NCBI GenBank assembly: GCA_031761405.1
Contig: JASEVX010000361.1
Coordinates: forward strand, 101,295-165,294
From: Serripes groenlandicus
Lineage: Eukaryota; Mollusca; Bivalvia; Cardiida; Cardiidae
DNA length: 64,000 nt
Direction: 5' to 3'
Part shown: in pieces, positions 59,877 through 64,000 of the stretch
Position numbering within the stretch: the stretch's first letter is position 1
Layout: each line of letters opens with the position of its first letter
Translations under genes and position numbers: made by a program
Notes under the pieces: model-generated
What the model saw: the letters and a program-made list of their open reading frames with translations, nothing else
What the model was told of the DNA's origin: nothing
The model's database searches: none

Positions 59877-60541
59877 TTTTGTTTTGAAATGGCCATTCAT
59901 AATGCCATCAAATCTGTGTTAGGTAATACCATTCATATACAAGGCTGTTTTTACCACCTGACTCAAAGCACATGGAGACGAGTCCAGAGCGAAGGTCTTC
60001 AGGCAGCATACTTATCAGACGAAGAAGTGAGACACATTTGTGGACAAATTGACGGTCTGGCATTTTTGCCAGTGAATGATGTCAGCGACGGCATGCATTA
60101 TCTTAGAGAAACAGCACCAGCCTGTTTAGCTCCTATAGAGGATTATTTTGATAGTACGTATGTTACAAGCGGTTTTAAGACTGTAAGGGGTGAAAATGGC
60201 CAACTAAGGTTTAGAAGGACATGGAATGTGCATGCGGCAACGCTCCATGACCAAAGCCGAACCAATAATGTGTGTGAGGGATGGAACAATGCCATCAAAA
60301 CATTAGTAGGCCATTCAAACCCAAGCCTGTGGTATGTAATAAATTGTATACAGAAAGACAATTGTTATGTAGAGACTGTCTACGAGCAAATCCACCAAGG
60401 ACTCCCGCCAAAGCGTCGAAAAAAGGAAAAAACCAGAAGCAGCAAAAGCGACTTAAATGTCTTTGCAGTCAGTATCTTAAGAAAGAAAAGACCCTTGCTG
60501 AGTTTATGAAGGCAATTGGTAATTGTGTGAGGCTGTACTGA
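59877..60541 (+). pseudogene. MULE-type transposase, C-terminal half, frameshifted
   Basis: The frame from 59,841 gives 222 residues. Similarity begins about residue 13 with FEMAIHNAIKSV (the 'DFE.A..NA' block; the catalytic Asp before Phe-Glu is Cys here). Next come GCFYHLTQSTWRRVQ (C36-x2-H39 motif), GLAFLPVNDV, TWNVHAATL and TNNVCEGWN (E146, expected third acidic residue). It is the form found in metazoan proteins pairing FLYWCH and MULE domains. After about residue 197 (near 60,430, in an A-rich run) the homologous tail continues in another frame (QQKRLKCLCSQYLKKEKT, EFMKAIGNCVRLY) to a stop at 60,541. The N-terminal half with the first catalytic residue is missing and the upstream sequence is AT-rich, so the element is inactive. 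It would have acted on the flanking terminal clusters. Confidence 0.85.
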
Positions 60542-60821
60542 AACTAAGGTGTAATTGAATGGCAGCATTTCTTTCGAAGTTTAGCATCATACTTCAAATT
60601 ATCAGTGTGATCAATTACCATTCAATACAATGAACATGTTAATAAATGTAAATAATTTGTTCAACCTGCTCTAATATATTATAATTATGTGCTAATTGAC
60701 TTTGTAGTGTGCTTTTTTGTGTGTTTGTTCAACCTGCTACTTCTCAGTATTGTGAAATTAAAAATGTAAATAATATATTAAGTTTCTCTTTCTTTCACTG
60801 CCTGACCAATAATTTAAACTA

Positions 60822-60921
60822 AGTAGGCGATTTTGTCTGTAGGGGATATTGACATGTAGGGGATTTTGTCTGTAGGCGATTTTTTACATTTTCTTGAAAA
60901 TGTACCTAGGGGATTTTGACC
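60822..60921 (-). repeat. Right terminal motif cluster of the MULE
   Basis: Inverted relatives of the left motif: TAGGCGATTTTGTCTGTAGG, GGGGATATTGACATGTAGG, GGGGATTTTGTCTGTAGGCG and CTAGGGGATTTTGACC. A small inverted pair, ACATTTTCTTGAAAATGT, lies at 60,887-60,904. Confidence 0.85.
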
Positions 60922-61140
60922 GTCCACCGAAAATGTAAGATATGGGATTTGTAAACGGTAACAATTTTAGTACAGTTTTTCGAGTTTAGGGTTAAATGAA
61001 GCTAACGTGGATTCTGTACCAACTGCAAACACTGATGTAAACTTTGACAAAAGTCAATCCACGTCCATAACTTGATTTATGCTTTCCACGTGAGATTCTC
61101 GTTTAGTTAACCCGCTTCATTGGTGTTTCCTCCCTGTTGC
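60922..61140. other. Short spacer right of the MULE
   Basis: Unrecognised AT-rich sequence leading into the duplicated block. Confidence 0.4.
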
Positions 61141-62112
61141 AGTTGATGCTTCATGATTATGAAGAAGTAAATTTATTATTGAAGACACAAAAGTGAGATC
61201 AAAGTAAACCGTGTAGATGTTGTACTTAAAGTGCAGAGAGATATTCCCGAATCTATTTGACAGGTTTAAGTATCAACTACGTGGGTATTTTCACCGGAAT
61301 TTCCCTCAATTTCGTCAAAGCCAATTGAGCGATTAGACAAATCACTCAATCAGGTTATATCGGAATACGAGGATGACTCGCCCCCTTCAATATTCCAGTG
61401 ATTTCAAGAATATAAACTGTGTATATTATTTCAACACAGTTCATGGTGGGGTGGCCATTTCAATGGCCTTTATCTACAATAGTTTCGGATCTCACGATCG
61501 ATTAACGGTGAATCGTTGCTTATAAAGAATACACTTCGCTCTAGAACAACGTATGAGTGAGGTATATTTGTATACCGATGGAGAGCAACGTAAGATATTT
61601 TTGTCAATGGAATATTTTAGTTACTAAAAACTAATATATTTAACATGCAAAACTAACAACATCTAAGAAGGTTGATAAAAAACAATATAAATGTACATCA
61701 GCATAATTATTATTCTGTTATTTGTCTCTTGTTTGCACATTGTTGCTTAAAATAGCAGGGACATCTCGACAGACAGAGGGCGCAATGGCGGCGGGATGAT
61801 CGTGGGGGTAGGTTAAGAAAGTAGTTGGATTTTTAAATGAATAAATATTCAGGTATGTTTATCCCCTTAATAGCTTATTCTAAATTTCATTATTTGCAAA
61901 GAGTGTCGGAAACAACCTTTAGATAACAAAATCACTATATTTTTTACATAAGCCAAAGCATCTGTGTTAATCTAGTTATATGTTAAATGCTTATAGTTAA
62001 AAAGTTCAAAATGAAAGAGGAAGTTATATGGAGGTTAGATAAGACGATACTTTTTTTAACCGTATAACATATTCAACAAAATTGAAAGGATATTCTTTGT
62101 TTATTTTCGGTA

Positions 62113-62545
62113 TTAAACCTTTCCCACATACAACTTCTTATTAGTACTTATATTGATTGATGTCTAGTGACTCATAAGCCATTTGTATGGCTGGGTAATA
62201 CGCCCAATATGTACAATTATTACTAACACATGTGAATGTTGTACTGTTGTATTATTATATTGTATGTATAACTTGTATTACGTGTCACTTAAATAAAATA
62301 TAAAACTACTAAAAACTACTACTACTACAACAAATCTGTAGCAGACGACTTTGAAACCATCTTATCAAAAATGTGAAAAAAATCTCCATTAATGACTGTT
62401 TGATTATTGAATAGAAAGGAGCACATTGTAGCAAATGGTGAAATTACTCATCATGAGAAGCAATTTCACTTTTTCCACAATGTGTTCAAAAGTCGTTTGC
62501 TGCAGAGGCGTCTGAAAGCGTCTGTATGTGTGAAAGGGTAAATCG
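62113..62545. mobile_element. Hairpin element interrupted by a retroposon
   Basis: Left end AACCTTTCCCACATACAAC, then after the insert AAATCTGTAGCAGACGACTT, and the core GCAAATGGTGAAATTACTCATCATGAGAAGCAATTTCACTTTTTCC with the inverted end AAGTCGTTTGCTGCAGAGGC and GTATGTGTGAAAGGG. The insert splits the left arm. Confidence 0.8.
62133..62328 (+). mobile_element. Short retroposon with (ACT)n tail nested in a hairpin element
   Basis: About 195 bp ending ACTTAAATAAAATATAAAAC followed by ACTACTAAAAACTACTACTACT. An AATAAA signal next to a triplet tail indicates a retroposon 3' end. TACAAC precedes the insert and recurs after it, fitting a short target duplication. Family not recognised. Confidence 0.7.
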
Positions 62546-63852
62546 ATAAATAAGTTGTCTTTCCCCTAGATTCGGGCTCGCCTGAGTGATGCATTGCGGC
62601 CGCTGTCCATATAAAGATGTTTACCTTTTCTTGAAAATATGGGTCACGTCACACTAGAACCGCCCTTCGTAGGTTTTGAAATCGACTGAAGTTACGATTG
62701 CGCTGTACTCTAGTATACAACGAATGACAGTTCTGGTTGGTTTTATGTGAGATGGCTTCTATTTTGTTAAAACATTAGGCATATATTGTTAGGCTAAAAA
62801 AAGGTCAACACAGCGTTGTAAACCATAGGTGTCCGAAATGTGCTGTACTCTAGATGGCAAACAGGAAACATTGTGATCAGCACGTCAGAGGCACAGGCTG
62901 GTATTGATCTTCACTGGTCGCAAATACGGAAAGTCTGTTTTGTGTTACGTGACCAATTATCTTATCTACATACTGTGATTGTTTTCGAATGATCGGTCGC
63001 TTACATCATTACACAATACTTAATTTAAAAATCGAGCAAATATATTATTATTTAAAAATCGAGCAAATACATTATTATTTACATGTTGACAATATTCAGT
63101 TTTTACCTTCCTAGTATAAATGTCTAATGCATACTAATCCTCAAGAAGAAACCTCAAAAGCGAGATCAAAGTAAGCCAATATATTGCACTGTATTAAGTG
63201 CAGAGTTGTTATTGGGCACTTCATTTACTAGTTTCTATCAATGCAAGCAGAGATTCATTGCTGAATATATATGCATCAGTTCCTTTTGAACTAGAGTAAC
63301 ATATGAATGTGTATAAGTTTTCTTTTAAGTATTAATTGTTTTTTAAAGCAACATCTGTAAGTAACATATAGCTTTCAAGGTCAGCCGGGTACAATGTTCA
63401 TGCCTTTATCTACAACGATTTCGGATCTCAAAACCGTATCTCGGCGAATCGTTGAATATAGATAACCTACTTGACTTTGTAAACCCCGTGTGAGTTAATA
63501 TATTTGCATACCGATCATAATCAATGTAAGCTTTTTGTCCCAAGGGAATATTGTAGTTTACTCAAACCCTTATATTACAAATGCAAAATTAACTATATAC
63601 AAGTAGGCTGAAAACAATAATATGCATGTACATTAGCGTTAATGTTAGTTTTGTTTTGTTTGTTTCTGATTCACACAATGTTACTTAAAATAGTTGGGGT
63701 ATCTCGTCAGGTAGAGGGCGTAAATGAGACGGCACTGTATTAAATCTACAAAGGTTGACGGAAGTTCGGAAATGTCCAACATGCCCATTGCACAAGTGTG
63801 CGCGTTGTTATTGTAAAGCTGAGCTAGACGACGAGTTTTAACTTATTTGTGT

Positions 63853-63950
63853 AACGATTAAGTAGAAAAATCCACTACGGTCTCAAACCCGTCGCCTACC
63901 TAACGATTAAGTAGAAAAATCCACTACGGTCTCAAACCCGTCGCCTACCT
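63853..63950 (+). repeat. Perfect 49-bp tandem repeat, two copies
   Basis: AACGATTAAGTAGAAAAATC through CCCGTCGCCTACCT occurs at 63,853-63,901 and 63,902-63,950 without a visible mismatch, so it is very recent. Confidence 0.95.
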
Positions 63951-64000
63951 ACTCCATTTGCAGTACGTCTGCGCAGATCTTCAGACGCAGCGACTCTAGG

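Larger units (their letters stand above)
58732..60921 (+). mobile_element. Mutator-like element with clustered-motif inverted ends
   Basis: The left end starts GGTCAAAATACCCTACAGAC. The right end, inverted, reads GGTCAAAATCCCCTAGG. Left, 58,741-58,890, has about seven copies of (AC)AGACAAAATCCCCTA or variants. Right, 60,822-60,921, has about five in the opposite orientation (TAGGGGATTTTGTCTGT). The MULE-type transposase remnant lies between. A hairpin-element piece is nested at 59,270-59,370. Ends are set by the GGTCAAAAT match; a target duplication was not found. Confidence 0.75.
61140..63860 (+). repeat. Two local copies (about 1.95 kb apart) of sequence related to 33.4-34.6 kb
   Basis: 61,190-61,830 and 63,150-63,790 share GAGATCAAAGTAA(A/G)CC, TTTATCTACAA(T/C), GATTTCGGATCTCA, GCGAATCGTTG-type sequence, TATTTG(T/C)ATACCGAT and ACTTAAAATAG. 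61,500-63,000 is also collinear with 33,400-34,640, including GGGTCACGTCACA...GAAGTTACGATTG near 62,641 against 34,350-34,405. So three direct copies and one inverted copy (11.5-12.4 kb) of this family lie in the window. No coding motif. Confidence 0.75.

Noticed and set aside
58720..60935. Target duplication at the MULE ends
   Set aside because: The bases outside GGTCAAAAT on the left (AGAAAGTA) and right (GTCCACCG) do not match, so none is claimed.

Overview
The window looks like repeat-dominated, AT-rich intergenic DNA from a bivalve mollusc. A dreissenid-like heterodont is my best guess, from memory of the repeat families rather than from any search. Supporting signs are the dispersed 'CCTAGTGACCTAG / CATATTCGAACTTGACC' repeat, tRNA-headed SINEs with a CAATCAATCAATC tail, a very common hairpin element built on CCCTTTCCCAC and GGAGAAATTGCTCA, and YR and MULE transposon proteins of the type seen in molluscs. 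I find no convincing host protein-coding gene, no rRNA, no functional tRNA gene and no CRISPR array. Every recognisable protein is from a transposable element, and all of them are damaged.

Layout. 0.5-3.1 kb and 14.9-18.4 kb are diverged direct copies of each other. 3.1-6.8 kb is an array of the dispersed GACCTAG repeat with a SINE nested in it, bounded by a clear 13-bp target duplication. 6.8-12.5 kb and 32.45-37.9 kb form a large collinear inverted duplication (arms about 5.5 kb, spacer about 20 kb), with arm-specific insertions of about 2 kb (left), 0.65 kb and 1.1 kb (right). A LINE reverse-transcriptase remnant lies at 12.5-12.95 kb. 20.0-20.9 kb holds hairpin elements and a full-length SINE with a target duplication. 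24.2-27.7 kb (minus strand) is a decayed DIRS-order tyrosine-recombinase retrotransposon: gag with a Cys/His cluster, RT-RNase H, and a tyrosine recombinase visible only piecewise because of stops and frameshifts. A 200-N gap follows at its 5' side. 28.7-30.2 kb is a polypyrimidine tract. 30.7-32.3 kb is a satellite of about 165 bp whose monomers carry a palindrome and form trimer higher-order units.

38.8-42.6 kb is a second satellite with GTT-rich cores and multi-monomer higher-order order. 42.8-44.2 kb is a 45-bp minisatellite open in several frames on both strands. 46.7-52.4 kb is a mix of dispersed repeats, a GTTTCGTAACCG minisatellite, hairpin elements and an almost identical 351-bp tandem duplication. 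52.59-54.61 kb is a foldback-like element: arms of inverted 53-bp tandem repeats around a GC-rich core. 56.2-57.3 kb is another polypyrimidine tract. 58.73-60.92 kb is a Mutator-like element with a truncated, frameshifted transposase flanked by inverted clusters of a short ACAGACAAAATCCCCTA motif. 61.1-63.9 kb holds diverged copies of the sequence at 33.4-34.6 kb.

The window shows no operon or pathway. What links its parts is repeated nesting and duplication of mobile elements. The best candidates for undescribed elements are the foldback element, the motif-cluster MULE and the two higher-order satellites.
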